Assembly (NCBI GenBank): GCA_038316435.1 | Contig: JBBQAQ010000016.1 | Coordinates: 11,708-75,707 of the forward strand | Length of the DNA stretch: 64,000 bases | From: JACJXF01 sp038316435 | GTDB taxonomy: Bacteria; Bacteroidota; Bacteroidia; Bacteroidales; GCA-2748055 | Direction: 5' to 3' | Part shown: positions 35,997-45,166 of the stretch, piece by piece | How positions within the stretch are numbered: the stretch's first letter is position 1 | Layout: each line of letters opens with the position of its first letter | Program-made: the position numbers and the translations under genes | Notes under the pieces: generated by a model | Seen by the model: only the letters and a program-made list of their open reading frames with translations | Databases searched by the model: none | What the model was told of the DNA's origin: nothing

Positions 35997-36217
35997 ACTC
36001 TGCTGTGGCTATATTCTTTGCCATTAATTTCGCTTTTCCATAACTCGCAAAAACTACCTTTTGCTAAAATTTGAACTAAATAACATTTTGCCTTCTTGTA
36101 ATCGTTAGCATACCTTGCTAATTTTTGAAACAATGCTTCAGCTGCACTGCTGTTCATGGTATTATGCTTATTTTTTATATCAGCGAATAAAGTATCGTCA
36201 ATTGCTTTTAGGAACAA
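35985..36217 (-). pseudogene. Fragment of an Eco47II-type restriction endonuclease
   Basis: On the minus strand about 75 codons read LFADIKNKHNTMNSSAAEAL, ARYANDYKKAKCYLVQILAK and INGKEYSHSRVYRIS. From memory this matches the central part of Eco47II-family enzymes (GGNCC cutters), including the MKNKHNTMNSS block whose Asp/Glu-x-Lys belongs to the catalytic core. The N-terminal part is absent (the frame opens with TTG, not a true start). Past RIS the reading is simply antisense of the methyltransferase. The partners therefore meet tail-to-tail at about 35980, and neither is complete. Confidence 0.7.
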
Positions 36218-36306
36218 AGTTAACCTAAAGGCAAAAAAGAAACGTATTTAATACTTTAAGTAAAAAACTACTTTACTAGTTCAGATTTCTTATCCTGAAC
36301 CAGAGT

Positions 36307-37656
36307 TTAGAGAGCAATAGCCTTCCCCGAATAAAAATCCAGAATTTTAACTTTGAAGATATATTCATATTTAGCCTGTGCCAGATCAGAACGGGCTTTG
36401 GAATAGCTGTTCTTCGCAACACTAAAATCCACAGCATTAACTAGACCCACCTCATATTTCTGACGTGAGTAATTAAAAGCTTCTTGGTTAGATTTTACGG
36501 CTTCCAGTGCAGACTGGTATTTCGCAAATGCTCCAAGTGCATCGGTATGAGCCTGCTGAATTTTCTTAAATAAGGCTTGTTTCTGTTGTTCAAGAAACAA
36601 TTTGGAATCTTCAAGCGAAATTTTGGCTTTGCTGATAGATGTCTGGGTCAGATATCGGTTAAAAATCGGAATACTAACTCCTAAAGTAATCTGGCTATAT
36701 CGCTTATCTTTAAGCTGATCGATCATTGGATAAACAAAAGTTGAATCGTTTGGATTGAAAGAACCGTTCTGGTATTGTGAGTAATACACACCACTCAGAT
36801 ACACTTCAGGGCTTCTTTCTCCTTGTTGTACTGAAAGATTTTTCTCTGAACTTTTAACTTTATACTCTGAGCTTCTGATTTCCGGCATATTCTGTAATGC
36901 ATTTGCAAGTGCATCATTGAATGTAGCCGGTAGAAGGAAGCTCTCGACATTAAGGTTTTCAGGGTGTAAAACAGCAAAGTTTCCAATTGAATCAAGGTCG
37001 AGTAGCTGAGCAAGATCAAGAACTGATAATTGAAGTGTGTTTGCCTTAACGGTATAAATTAATTTCTCGGAGGCAGCCTGAGCCTGTATCTCGTACAATT
37101 GCCCCATTGCAATATTACCCACATCCACCATTTTTTTTGTTTTCTCAACCTGCAAAAGAGTAACTTCATATTGATTTTTCGAAACTTCCAGCAATTCCTC
37201 ATCAAAAAGTACCTGTAGGTAATAGTTCATAATGAGCAATGTGATATCGTTTTTTGTTTTTTCCAGATCAGCCTGACTACTCAGAAAGGAGTATTTGCGC
37301 TGGGCAACTGTATTCAGATTCTGTAAACCATTAAACAAGGTAAGTTCGCTCCTAACTCCCAAGGAACCAAATGTCTGCTGCTGGTTTTCCCAACGGTATA
37401 GATCATAATTCAATGCGCGACCTGCGCTTATAGAATGTTCGAGTCCAACATTTAATGTGGGAGTGAAATTAAAATATGACTGAGTAAAATCCTTGGATGC
37501 AATCTCGGATTGCAATTCCTGTCTTTTAATTTGGATATTATTCTCGATGGCATAATTGATACTCTTTTCAAGGCTCCAGAATTCCTTGAGTTGAGCGTTT
37601 GAGTTTATTGAACTTACTATCGATAAGAAAACAATAAAAATTATCTTAATTCTCAT
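36307..37656 (-). CDS. TolC-family outer-membrane efflux protein
   Basis: 449-aa exit duct for a tripartite efflux pump. A signal peptide (IIFIVFLSIVSSINSNAQ) is followed by two TolC repeats, each with long helices and a short barrel hairpin: WSLEKSINYAIENNIQIKRQ and SQITLGVSIPIFNRYLTQTS, ending with NYSKARSDLAQAKYEYIFKV near the C-terminus. Length is normal. It is the last gene of the minus-strand run adaptor, ABC ATPase, small protein, TolC. Confidence 0.92.
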   Translation of the reverse strand: MRIKIIFIVFLSIVSSINSNAQLKEFWSLEKSINYAIENNIQIKRQELQSEIASKDFTQSYFNFTPTLNVGLEHSISAGRALNYDLYRWENQQQTFGSLGVRSELTLFNGLQNLNTVAQRKYSFLSSQADLEKTKNDITLLIMNYYLQVLFDEELLEVSKNQYEVTLLQVEKTKKMVDVGNIAMGQLYEIQAQAASEKLIYTVKANTLQLSVLDLAQLLDLDSIGNFAVLHPENLNVESFLLPATFNDALANALQNMPEIRSSEYKVKSSEKNLSVQQGERSPEVYLSGVYYSQYQNGSFNPNDSTFVYPMIDQLKDKRYSQITLGVSIPIFNRYLTQTSISKAKISLEDSKLFLEQQKQALFKKIQQAHTDALGAFAKYQSALEAVKSNQEAFNYSRQKYEVGLVNAVDFSVAKNSYSKARSDLAQAKYEYIFKVKILDFYSGKAIAL

Positions 37657-37714
37657 TTGACTGTGATTTATCTATATTTTACTGTGTATGCATTATTTCT
37701 TTTTCCGATAAAGC

Positions 37715-37981
37715 CTAAATACTTTTCGCATTTTCTGATGGAGTAAATATCTGTATCAGTTCCCAAGCAGAATCGTAACTTTTAATACATTTTTTAAGTC
37801 GTTCAATTCTGGCTAGGGAAAGTGAAACACCATCGCCTCCGGGATTAATATCCTCTTCGCTATCCCAGGGAAACGATTCAACTCTGTAGTCAATTGCTTG
37901 CTTATTTCCCCCTAAATTAAGGGTAATCTGCGCAAATTCATTTTCGCCGAATCCTGGTATGGGTACACACAGATCTTTCAT
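37715..37981 (-). CDS. Small conserved protein of unknown function in efflux operon
   Basis: 88 aa, soluble, no signal peptide. Sequence begins MKDLCVPIPGFGENEFAQIT and contains YRVESFPWDSEEDI and LARIERLKKCIKSYDSAWEL, ending IQIFTPSENAKSI. I recall similar short proteins with the ESFPW and WELIQIFTPSE motifs in other Bacteroidota, but no function. It lies between the ABC ATPase and TolC genes on the same strand, with 58-107-base gaps, which could mean an accessory role or only shared transcription. Confidence 0.7.
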   Translation of the reverse strand: MKDLCVPIPGFGENEFAQITLNLGGNKQAIDYRVESFPWDSEEDINPGGDGVSLSLARIERLKKCIKSYDSAWELIQIFTPSENAKSI

Positions 37982-38088
37982 ACTTTGAAGATTAGATTAT
38001 CTTATAATGCTGTCCGGATTAAATTAACCGAAATCTATACTACTTAATGACAAGTAATACTCATTTCTCAGCGGGCAAAACCAAAAAT

Positions 38089-38772
38089 CTACACTTTTTG
38101 CTTAATATTTTCTGTAACGATATGTCCGTCAAACAATTGTATTATTCTATGCGCTTTATCTGCATCAGATGCTGAGTGGGTTACCATGATGATGGTTGTA
38201 CCTTCCTGATTGAGTTCCGAAAGCAGATTCATAACTTCTTCGCCATTTGCAGAATCGAGGTTTCCTGTGGGCTCATCTGCGAGGATCAGTAAAGGTTTTG
38301 ACACTACAGCTCTGGCAATAGCTACACGTTGTTGCTGACCACCGCTTAGTTGTTGCGGAAAATGATTTTTTCTGTGAGATATTTTCATTCGGTCCAGAAC
38401 TTCTGAAACCCTTTTTTTACGGTCGGATGAGGATACCCGTTGATATAGAAGCGGGAGTTCAACATTTTCAAAAACATTTAGTTCGTCAATAAGATTAAAA
38501 CTTTGGAATACAAAACCAATATTTGATTTACGCAGATTTGTCCTTCCACGCTCCGAATAGCCTGAAATTTCAGTGTTATTGAAATAAAACTGTCCGCCTG
38601 AGGGATTGTCAAGAAGTCCAAGGATGTTCAACAAAGTTGATTTTCCGCATCCGGATGGTCCCATAATGGCGACAAACTCCCCTGTGGCGATTTCCAGACT
38701 AACCTTGTTGAGAGCGGTAGTTTCAACATCATCGGTTTTAAAAATCTTGCTAAGTTCAACTGTTTTTATCAT
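38089..38772 (-). CDS. ABC transporter ATPase (LolD/MacB type)
   Basis: 227-aa nucleotide-binding subunit of the type that powers MacB- or LolCDE-like mechanotransmission pumps. Walker A is GPSGCGKSTLLN, the Q-loop VFQSFNLI, the signature LSGGQQQRVAIARAV, Walker B LLILADEPTGNLDS and the switch His MVTHSASDA. All are intact. It lies 45 bases after the membrane-fusion gene, so both are surely one unit. No FtsX/MacB-type permease gene follows, although such ATPases need one. Confidence 0.94.
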   Translation of the reverse strand: MIKTVELSKIFKTDDVETTALNKVSLEIATGEFVAIMGPSGCGKSTLLNILGLLDNPSGGQFYFNNTEISGYSERGRTNLRKSNIGFVFQSFNLIDELNVFENVELPLLYQRVSSSDRKKRVSEVLDRMKISHRKNHFPQQLSGGQQQRVAIARAVVSKPLLILADEPTGNLDSANGEEVMNLLSELNQEGTTIIMVTHSASDADKAHRIIQLFDGHIVTENIKQKV

Positions 38773-38816
38773 GGTAATAGAGTTTAATATTCTTTAAAAT
38801 CTTTTTACACAAGTAA

Positions 38817-40082
38817 TTACTTTTCCTTAAGAATGAGTTTATCAACATTTCCAAAGCTATCATAACTACTAACAATTACTTTCTCCCCTGCTGCCAATCC
38901 ATCAAGAACTTCATAGTACCTGGGGTTTTGGCGACCGATGGAGATATTTCTTTTTACTGCAAAGTCACCTGATGGGTCAACAACGTATACCCATTGCCCA
39001 CCGGTACTTTGATAAAAGCCTCCTTTTGAAAGAAGGTTAGCCGGCTGCGATTCGCCAAGTTCAAGTTTAATTCTGGAAGTCTGGCCAATCCTTATCTGAG
39101 CGGGAACAGTGTCAGTAAAGAGCATATCAACTGCAAATCTGCCATTCTGAACTTCAGGGTATACTTTTACAAGTTTAGCGGGATAGGGTCTGCCTGCAAA
39201 GTCGCATGCGGCAATAAGTCCTCTGTCGATCCGTGCAATATAATGCTCATCAATTTCTACTCTAAGTTTGTATGAATCAAGAATATTCATAGTTCCAACG
39301 CGCGTTCCATAGTTAACAACTTCGCCGATTTCAGGGTTCAAAGTTGCTAATTCGCCGTCTACCGGAGCTTTTATATTGAGGTTATCGAGTCGTTTACGGG
39401 TAAGATCCATGTTAATGGTCATTCTTATAACAGATTCCTCGAGGGTACTAACCTGAACACCACGGTACAATGAGTCGTTACGATGGTTTTCAACATATAA
39501 GGCAAGAAGTTTTTCTGAAGTCATGAAATCTTCTTTGGATTGCTGGAATTCCTCCTCTGAGATATGATTTTCCTTAATAAGAATCTGATTCTTATTATAT
39601 GCCCGGCGTTCCTTGTTTACAAGTTTAGTGAGTTCAAGAATTTGAATATTTGAACTGAGCATTTGCTGATCCATCATCAGTCGCGCTGTTCTGAGTTCAC
39701 TAACTGCTCTAGCAACAGCAGCTTCATTATTTGAAATTTCGAGAATAAGGTTATTATTTGACATGCGTATAATAGCATCGCCTTTTTTAAGCATGCTTCC
39801 TTCTTCTTTTAATTTTTCTTCCACTCTACCTCCTTCAACAGCATCAAGAAAAATTGTTTGAATAGGTTCCACAACTCCTTGAACGGCAATGTAATCCTGA
39901 AAAATATTCTTTTTTACTTCTTCAATAGTTATTTTTCCGATTTCCACGTTCAATTTTGAAGATTTATCACCGAAAAAAATATTGAAAGCAATAAAAACAA
40001 GGGCAAGTGAACCCAGCAAAATCCATATAACTTTCTTACTAAGGCCTTTTTTCTTTTCAATTTTTTTATCCATACCGTTCAT
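38817..40082 (-). CDS. HlyD/MacA-type periplasmic adaptor (membrane-fusion protein)
   Basis: 421 aa with a single N-terminal membrane anchor (VIWILLGSLALVFIAFNIFF, about residues 20-40). The barrel-sandwich hybrid is split in two halves: VQGVVEPIQTIFLDAVEGGR at about 68 and LNIKAPVDGELATLNPEIGE at about 230. Between them is a long coiled-coil hairpin (about 105-225). A beta-barrel domain follows (LRVEIDEHYIARIDRGLIAA), and a membrane-proximal domain ends in DGLAAGEKVIVSSYD. It bridges an inner-membrane pump and TolC. It is first in its unit, divergent from an NtrC-type regulator, which suggests control by it. Confidence 0.92.
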   Translation of the reverse strand: MNGMDKKIEKKKGLSKKVIWILLGSLALVFIAFNIFFGDKSSKLNVEIGKITIEEVKKNIFQDYIAVQGVVEPIQTIFLDAVEGGRVEEKLKEEGSMLKKGDAIIRMSNNNLILEISNNEAAVARAVSELRTARLMMDQQMLSSNIQILELTKLVNKERRAYNKNQILIKENHISEEEFQQSKEDFMTSEKLLALYVENHRNDSLYRGVQVSTLEESVIRMTINMDLTRKRLDNLNIKAPVDGELATLNPEIGEVVNYGTRVGTMNILDSYKLRVEIDEHYIARIDRGLIAACDFAGRPYPAKLVKVYPEVQNGRFAVDMLFTDTVPAQIRIGQTSRIKLELGESQPANLLSKGGFYQSTGGQWVYVVDPSGDFAVKRNISIGRQNPRYYEVLDGLAAGEKVIVSSYDSFGNVDKLILKEK

Positions 40083-40287
40083 GAGCGCACTATTTTTGTC
40101 TTATAATTTTACACAGATTATGCCAAAAGCCATATATTACTGAATTCTTGAATATTAACCTAATAATTCCGGATTGTTCATCCCATTAAAGTGTTCGGTT
40201 ATGTAACATTAATCGTACGGATTCGAACATTCAAAAAAAACTTGTAATATTGAATAATCGTTTTAAACTTAATTCAAAATAGGTAAA

Positions 40288-41664
40288 ATGAATCAGAAAT
40301 CAGGAAAAATACTTGTTGTTGACGATAATGAAGATATCCTGTTCGCTCTCCGTCTCCTTTTAAAAACAAGCACGGAGCGGGTCGAAACCATCAGCAATCC
40401 TGAAAAGATACCGAGTCTGATGGCAGAAGAAGACTGGGATGTCTTTCTTCTTGATATGAACTTCACCAAAGACGCCATCAGCGGTCAAGAAGGTTTCCAA
40501 TGGCTTCAAAAGATACTGTCTATTGACCCACTAGCGGTAGTTGTATTTATTACAGCATACGGAGATGCCGAAAAAGCTGTAAAAGCTATAAAAGAAGGTG
40601 CTACTGATTTTGTGTTAAAGCCATGGCAAAACGAAAAGATAGTTGCAACAATTAATTCGGCACTAAAGCTACGCCGTTCAAAAATTGAAGCTGAAGGACT
40701 GAGGCAAAAACAACGACAGATTAGCGCTGTACTTGATCAGCCTTTTACTGATTTTATTGGAAACTCTGAAGAAATGAACAAGGTTTTCAATACCATTAAA
40801 AAAGTAGCAGCTACGGATGCTAATATTCTGATTCTAGGAGAAAACGGAACTGGTAAAGAACTTGTTGCCAGGGCTTTATACAGAAATTCTCACAGGCGGG
40901 ATGAGGTCTTTATTAGTGTGGATCTGGGCTCCATCGCCGAAACCCTTTTTGAGTCAGAATTATTCGGGCATGAAAAAGGTGCTTTCACCGATGCAAGACA
41001 GATGAAGCAGGGACGTTTTGAAATTGCTTCAGGAGGGACATTATTTCTGGATGAAATCGGGAATCTTACTCCCCAGATGCAGACAAAACTACTTACCATC
41101 ATTGAGCGGCGCGAAGTTACCCGTGTGGGTGCTAATAAACCAATCCCGATTGATGTAAGACTTATATGCGCTACAAATAATGACATCCACAAAGACGTTG
41201 ACGAAGGCAGGTTCAGGCAAGATCTTTTGTATCGCATAAATACAGTGGAAATTCACCTACCACCCTTGCGCGACAGAACCGGAGACCAGTTGCTGTTGGC
41301 TGAACATTTCATTAAGATTTACTCGAAAAAATATAAGAAAAACGTACGCGGACTACTTTCTTCTTCACTCAAAAAGTTACAACAGTACCACTGGCCGGGG
41401 AATGTAAGGGAATTACAACATGCCATTGAAAGAGCTGTGATTATGTCGGATGGAGATATGCTTACTCCGGAAGATTTTATCCTTAACAGTAATTCAAAGA
41501 AAGCCGGTGAGTTTGAACTCAATACATATAATCTGGATGATATTGAAAAAACGATCATACAGAAAGTACTGAAGCAGTATCAGGGTAATATTTCACAAGC
41601 CTCTCAGGATCTGGGCCTCACGAGGACTTCACTTTACCGAAGAATGGAAAAACATGGTTTATAA
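40288..41664 (+). CDS. NtrC-type sigma-54 response regulator
   Basis: 458 aa in three parts. The receiver domain (1-125) has its phospho-Asp in WDVFLLDMNF. The AAA+ domain (about 150-385) has Walker A ILGENGTGKE, the sigma-54 contact loop HEKGAFTDAR, Walker B GGTLFLDEIGN and the sensor region REVTRVGANKPIPIDVRLIC. A Fis-like HTH lies at the end (ISQASQDLGLTRTSLYRRME). It activates transcription by sigma-54 polymerase after phosphorylation by the kinase whose gene overlaps its last 11 bases. The divergent efflux genes are the natural target. Confidence 0.95.
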   Translation: MNQKSGKILVVDDNEDILFALRLLLKTSTERVETISNPEKIPSLMAEEDWDVFLLDMNFTKDAISGQEGFQWLQKILSIDPLAVVVFITAYGDAEKAVKAIKEGATDFVLKPWQNEKIVATINSALKLRRSKIEAEGLRQKQRQISAVLDQPFTDFIGNSEEMNKVFNTIKKVAATDANILILGENGTGKELVARALYRNSHRRDEVFISVDLGSIAETLFESELFGHEKGAFTDARQMKQGRFEIASGGTLFLDEIGNLTPQMQTKLLTIIERREVTRVGANKPIPIDVRLICATNNDIHKDVDEGRFRQDLLYRINTVEIHLPPLRDRTGDQLLLAEHFIKIYSKKYKKNVRGLLSSSLKKLQQYHWPGNVRELQHAIERAVIMSDGDMLTPEDFILNSNSKKAGEFELNTYNLDDIEKTIIQKVLKQYQGNISQASQDLGLTRTSLYRRMEKHGL

Positions 41665-43006
41665 AAATTTCAGATTCAATCTTATTTTAAGGATATCGCT
41701 TTTTGCTTTATCTGTATTTCTTTTTTTCTTTTTTTTAGAAAGGGAGACCCATATCACACCGGTATTGCTGCTACTGATTATTGCACTTCAGTTCTATTCG
41801 CTTTATAGGTATGTCGACAAGACAAATCGTGATCTGGCAAGCTTTCTGGAATCAATTCGCTTTTCGGAGTTTACAAGATCATTTCAGATTGAAGGCATGG
41901 GATCATCATTTAATGAGCTGAATAAGGCATTTAATGATGTTATTAACGATTTCCAGAAGGTAAGATCCGAGAAGGAAGAGCATTTTCATTATCTGCAAAG
42001 TATTGTCCAGAATATTGATGTGAGCATTATTGCATATCAGCATGATGGGAACATTGAGATGATCAATAAATCGGCCAAAAAGTTGTTTCAGCTTGGGTCG
42101 GTAAAGAATATCACAGCACTTGCTCCTCTTAGTGAAGCTCTGGTTCAAACTTTGCTTGATATAAAGCCCGGCGAGAACAAACTTGTAAAAGTACAGGATG
42201 AGGACGATTTGCTTCAACTGGCAATTAATGCCACCGAGTTTAAAATTAAAAATAAGGTAATTATTCTGGCTACTATTAAAAATATCCAGAATGTATTAGA
42301 AGAACAGGAAACTGAGGCATGGCAAAAGCTAATTCGTGTTCTAACACACGAGATTATGAATTCCATCACCCCTATTGCGAGCCTTTCTTCAACCCTTGAA
42401 ACAATGATGAAGGATTTCAATAAAACCAGGGAAGAAAATGAAGGAATGGATATGGAGACAGTAAACGAGATTCAACTGGCACTTGAGACTATTAACAAGC
42501 GTAGCAATGGACTATTACATTTTGTAAATACCTACCGAAATCTCACCCGTATTCCGAAGCCAAATTTCAAGATTACCAGAGTTTCTGAGTTGTTTATTAC
42601 TATTGGGAGATTAATGGAAGAAGAACTTAGTGAACATCATATAAATCTTACCACCAGTCTTGAACCGGGATCACTTGAAATTTCAATGGATGAACAGCTT
42701 ATTGAACAAGTACTGATCAACCTCATCAAGAATTCCTCGCATGCCCTGGAAGGTAGAAACGAACCGAAAATTGAGTTGCGAGCGTATCTTAATAAAAGAG
42801 GAAGGCCTACAATTCAGGTTTACGACAATGGTGTTGGGATTCTTAAAGAAGTTTTGGATAAGATTTTTATCCCGTTTTTCACAACAAAACCTTCAGGTTC
42901 GGGGATTGGGCTTAGCTTATCCAGACAGATTCTGAAATTACATGGAGGAACAATCACTGCCCAATCTGACCCGGATGTAGAAACCACATTTACTATGACT
43001 TTTTAG
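41654..43006 (+). CDS. Membrane sensor histidine kinase (NtrY/AtoS type)
   Basis: 450 aa, overlapping the regulator gene by 11 bases and hence its partner. Two N-terminal membrane helices (LRISLFALSVFLFFFFL and VLLLLIIALQFYSLYRY) enclose almost no periplasmic loop. A HAMP-like or linker helix is followed by a PAS domain (about 115-220). HisKA has its His in LIRVLTHEIMNSITPI (about residue 232). The ATPase domain has NLIKNSSHALEG, YDNGVGIL and GSGIGLSLSRQIL. Complete kinase. The tiny outer loop suggests it senses within the membrane or the cytoplasm. Confidence 0.93.
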   Translation: MVYKNFRFNLILRISLFALSVFLFFFFLERETHITPVLLLLIIALQFYSLYRYVDKTNRDLASFLESIRFSEFTRSFQIEGMGSSFNELNKAFNDVINDFQKVRSEKEEHFHYLQSIVQNIDVSIIAYQHDGNIEMINKSAKKLFQLGSVKNITALAPLSEALVQTLLDIKPGENKLVKVQDEDDLLQLAINATEFKIKNKVIILATIKNIQNVLEEQETEAWQKLIRVLTHEIMNSITPIASLSSTLETMMKDFNKTREENEGMDMETVNEIQLALETINKRSNGLLHFVNTYRNLTRIPKPNFKITRVSELFITIGRLMEEELSEHHINLTTSLEPGSLEISMDEQLIEQVLINLIKNSSHALEGRNEPKIELRAYLNKRGRPTIQVYDNGVGILKEVLDKIFIPFFTTKPSGSGIGLSLSRQILKLHGGTITAQSDPDVETTFTMTF

Positions 43007-43053
43007 TACCGTTGAGCAATTATTAATATCAAATCAGCCAAGAATCAGATAAA

Positions 43054-43506
43054 TCATTTCTCGACTAGTACACAATTATTCAGCAAAACATCGAGAAGCA
43101 TGCCGGAGCATTCTCCGCGCACAGTGATTTGTTCGCCAATGGCATTCTTAATAATATTTTTATCATCTTTCCCGCTAAAAGTGCAGATTACACCTGAAAA
43201 CTGATCGTCAGGCCTAAGTGTGATATTTAAAGTACTATCGATTGAACCGTACTCAACCTGAGCAACATTTCCAGTAATCTCAATGATGTGTCCTGAGTAT
43301 TTGGCTGTTGCAGCGGCTTCATCCTTTTCAAATGCTGAATAAAGCTCACCAGAATTAAGAACATATTCAGCCTTTACATTTTTGAGATCTGCAGGTTTGC
43401 GCATAAATTGGTAAAAACCCCAGGAAACACCTGTCACAATTGCAACCAATATAATTATTGCGAATATGCGGAAATGCTTCGATTTTGTGAATGCAGGACA
43501 GTTCAT
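43054..43506 (-). CDS. OB-fold (tRNA_anti-like) anchored protein
   Basis: 150 aa with one N-terminal membrane helix (IFAIIILVAIVTGVSWGFYQ). The rest reads as the OB-fold family sometimes labelled tRNA_anti-like: SGELYSAFEKDEAAATAKYS, GHIIEITGNVAQVEYGSIDS, ITVRGECSGMLLDVLLNNCV. No enzyme motif; such proteins are likely periplasmic ligand or oligonucleotide binders. It is last in a minus-strand run with YceI, DUF5777 and two haem-motif lipoproteins, a set I have seen together in other Bacteroidota. Confidence 0.75.
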   Translation of the reverse strand: MNCPAFTKSKHFRIFAIIILVAIVTGVSWGFYQFMRKPADLKNVKAEYVLNSGELYSAFEKDEAAATAKYSGHIIEITGNVAQVEYGSIDSTLNITLRPDDQFSGVICTFSGKDDKNIIKNAIGEQITVRGECSGMLLDVLLNNCVLVEK

Positions 43507-43550
43507 TTGTATTAAATTTTTAATGTTCTGATAATCAGGTTAATCTAATT

Positions 43551-44102
43551 CTATTTAATAGGATTTGGATATTTTATATTAACTGTGACCTGCATTTCGT
43601 TTGCAATTTTTTCTCTTACAAGGTTGGGGATAATAATACCGTAATCTTCAGGTTTAACCTGAAATGTAGATTTTGCAATCAGTCCATCAGAAGTCACCTC
43701 AATAGTTCCGGAAACTGCAATTGTTTTGACTACTCCGTGCATATCCATTTTACCTTCTGCCTTTACATTATAAATTCCTGGTTTTGATAATGTTACGAAG
43801 GAAATGTCTGCAATTTTTCCTTTAAAAGTTGTTTTGCCATATTTTTCAGTTTCCATGTAATTCTCATTAAAATGTTCCTGCATTAAAGCTCTTTCAAAAA
43901 TGAAAGATTTATTGTTAATGAGGAAAACCACATCACCGGTTGTAATATCTATGATACTGGCAACCTGATTGTTATCTGCTTTAATATCTTCCATGGGTGT
44001 GTGAGAATAGAATCCTACAAAACCATTCTTTGTAGTGTAACGTTGAGCATTCAAACTAATACTTAGAATCAGTAATGCTGAAATTAACAATATGTTTTTC
44101 AT
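43551..44102 (-). CDS. YceI-family periplasmic protein
   Basis: 183 aa from the ATG at 44102, which begins the signal peptide MKNILLISALLILSISLNAQ; a longer frame upstream adds 16 residues before it and is unlikely. The rest is a lipocalin-like YceI barrel: YTTKNGFVGFYSHTPMEDIK, IADISFVTLSKPGIYNVKAE, STFQVKPEDYGIIIPNLVRE. Family members bind polyisoprenoids or other amphiphiles; here the ligand is unknown. It sits 24 bases after the DUF5777 gene. Confidence 0.85.
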   Translation of the reverse strand: MKNILLISALLILSISLNAQRYTTKNGFVGFYSHTPMEDIKADNNQVASIIDITTGDVVFLINNKSFIFERALMQEHFNENYMETEKYGKTTFKGKIADISFVTLSKPGIYNVKAEGKMDMHGVVKTIAVSGTIEVTSDGLIAKSTFQVKPEDYGIIIPNLVREKIANEMQVTVNIKYPNPIK

Positions 44103-44174
44103 GTTTTTGGATTGAAATCGATGATTTATTTTGTAATTTATTATAAACATGAAACACTTTTTTCAAGCAAAGGT

Positions 44175-45083
44175 TCACTTCTCTTCATTAACTGCCTTTT
44201 TAAATGAGAACACTCTGGAAATGTTAAAGCCAAAATGAATATCGCCTTTTCCCCATCTCCCAGTTGTTTCGGTAATAAATCCCTTTTCAATCATGGCAAG
44301 TGAATTGGTGAACATTAGCTGAAAAACATGACCGCCTGTTTCAAGGTCGATACCAATTGATAATGGATCGTATGTTTGTGAACTGGGATAATTATTAATT
44401 GGATTTAACACATAAAAATACTCAGCATTTAAGCTCAGGCGTTTGGTAAGTTTTGCTCTGCCACCCATGCCAATAGCGTAGGTATCATTTGGATCCATTT
44501 CGGTGAGCACAAGATTTCTATGCACAACAGTTGGGCTTAATTGCATTGATAACCGAGGGCCGAATTTTCTTGCAACCAGCATCTGATAGGTATATGACAT
44601 TCTTGACGAGAAATAATTGGTTCTTTCAGGGTCTGAAAACTTAACAGCCATCAAAGCCATAGAACCGTATAGTGACAGTGAAACTGGCATGTTTCTGGCA
44701 CCACTAGATTGCCGAAGCAGACTCACTTTCGAAAACCCATCAAAGGTTTTTTCATAAGTACCTCTTCCAACGCCAAACATTAGCCAGTCTGTAAGTCCAT
44801 ATTCTAAACTAAAATGCACATTCGATTGATCCAGTCCCCAAAGTTCGTAAGCTCCGGAATTGATACGCCCAAAGCGGTGCGAAATGCGGAAATCCAATTG
44901 TTTTTCGCGCATTCTTTCGATTGATTGACCATTTAATACACGGGTGGATTTAAATGTTGCAGTTGTATAACTAATCTCAGGCTCTGCACCATCTTCAAGC
45001 ATATTCAGAAGATCATCCTGGGCAAATGCATAACTGTTTACTGAAAACAGAATGGCAAGAATAAAAAAATTTGCTTTGTTCAT
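44175..45083 (-). CDS. DUF5777-type beta-barrel protein
   Basis: 302 aa. Signal peptide MNKANFFILAILFSVNSYAF ends AQ, then a TFKSTRVLNGQSIERMREKQ block, LDFRISHRFGRINSGAYELW and a series of amphipathic strands (FSLEYGLTDWLMFGVGRGTY, MFTNSLAMIEKGFITE) typical of DUF5777 barrels. These are predicted outer-membrane proteins without assigned function. It is followed directly by YceI and preceded by two small haem-motif lipoproteins, so the group may act together in the envelope. Confidence 0.8.
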   Translation of the reverse strand: MNKANFFILAILFSVNSYAFAQDDLLNMLEDGAEPEISYTTATFKSTRVLNGQSIERMREKQLDFRISHRFGRINSGAYELWGLDQSNVHFSLEYGLTDWLMFGVGRGTYEKTFDGFSKVSLLRQSSGARNMPVSLSLYGSMALMAVKFSDPERTNYFSSRMSYTYQMLVARKFGPRLSMQLSPTVVHRNLVLTEMDPNDTYAIGMGGRAKLTKRLSLNAEYFYVLNPINNYPSSQTYDPLSIGIDLETGGHVFQLMFTNSLAMIEKGFITETTGRWGKGDIHFGFNISRVFSFKKAVNEEK

Positions 45084-45166
45084 TATACTTAAACTTTATA
45101 TATTTTCGAAAATCGTTTTTGTTTTGGCTTTATTTAGGGTGCTGTCGGCTTAACATTCCGGGAAAA

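Noticed and set aside
40111..40126. Sigma-54 promoter candidate (TTGGCATAATCTGTGTA, minus strand) before the efflux genes
   Set aside because: The GG at -24 is there but the -12 element reads GT instead of GC; attractive because of the NtrC-type regulator next door, but not supported.
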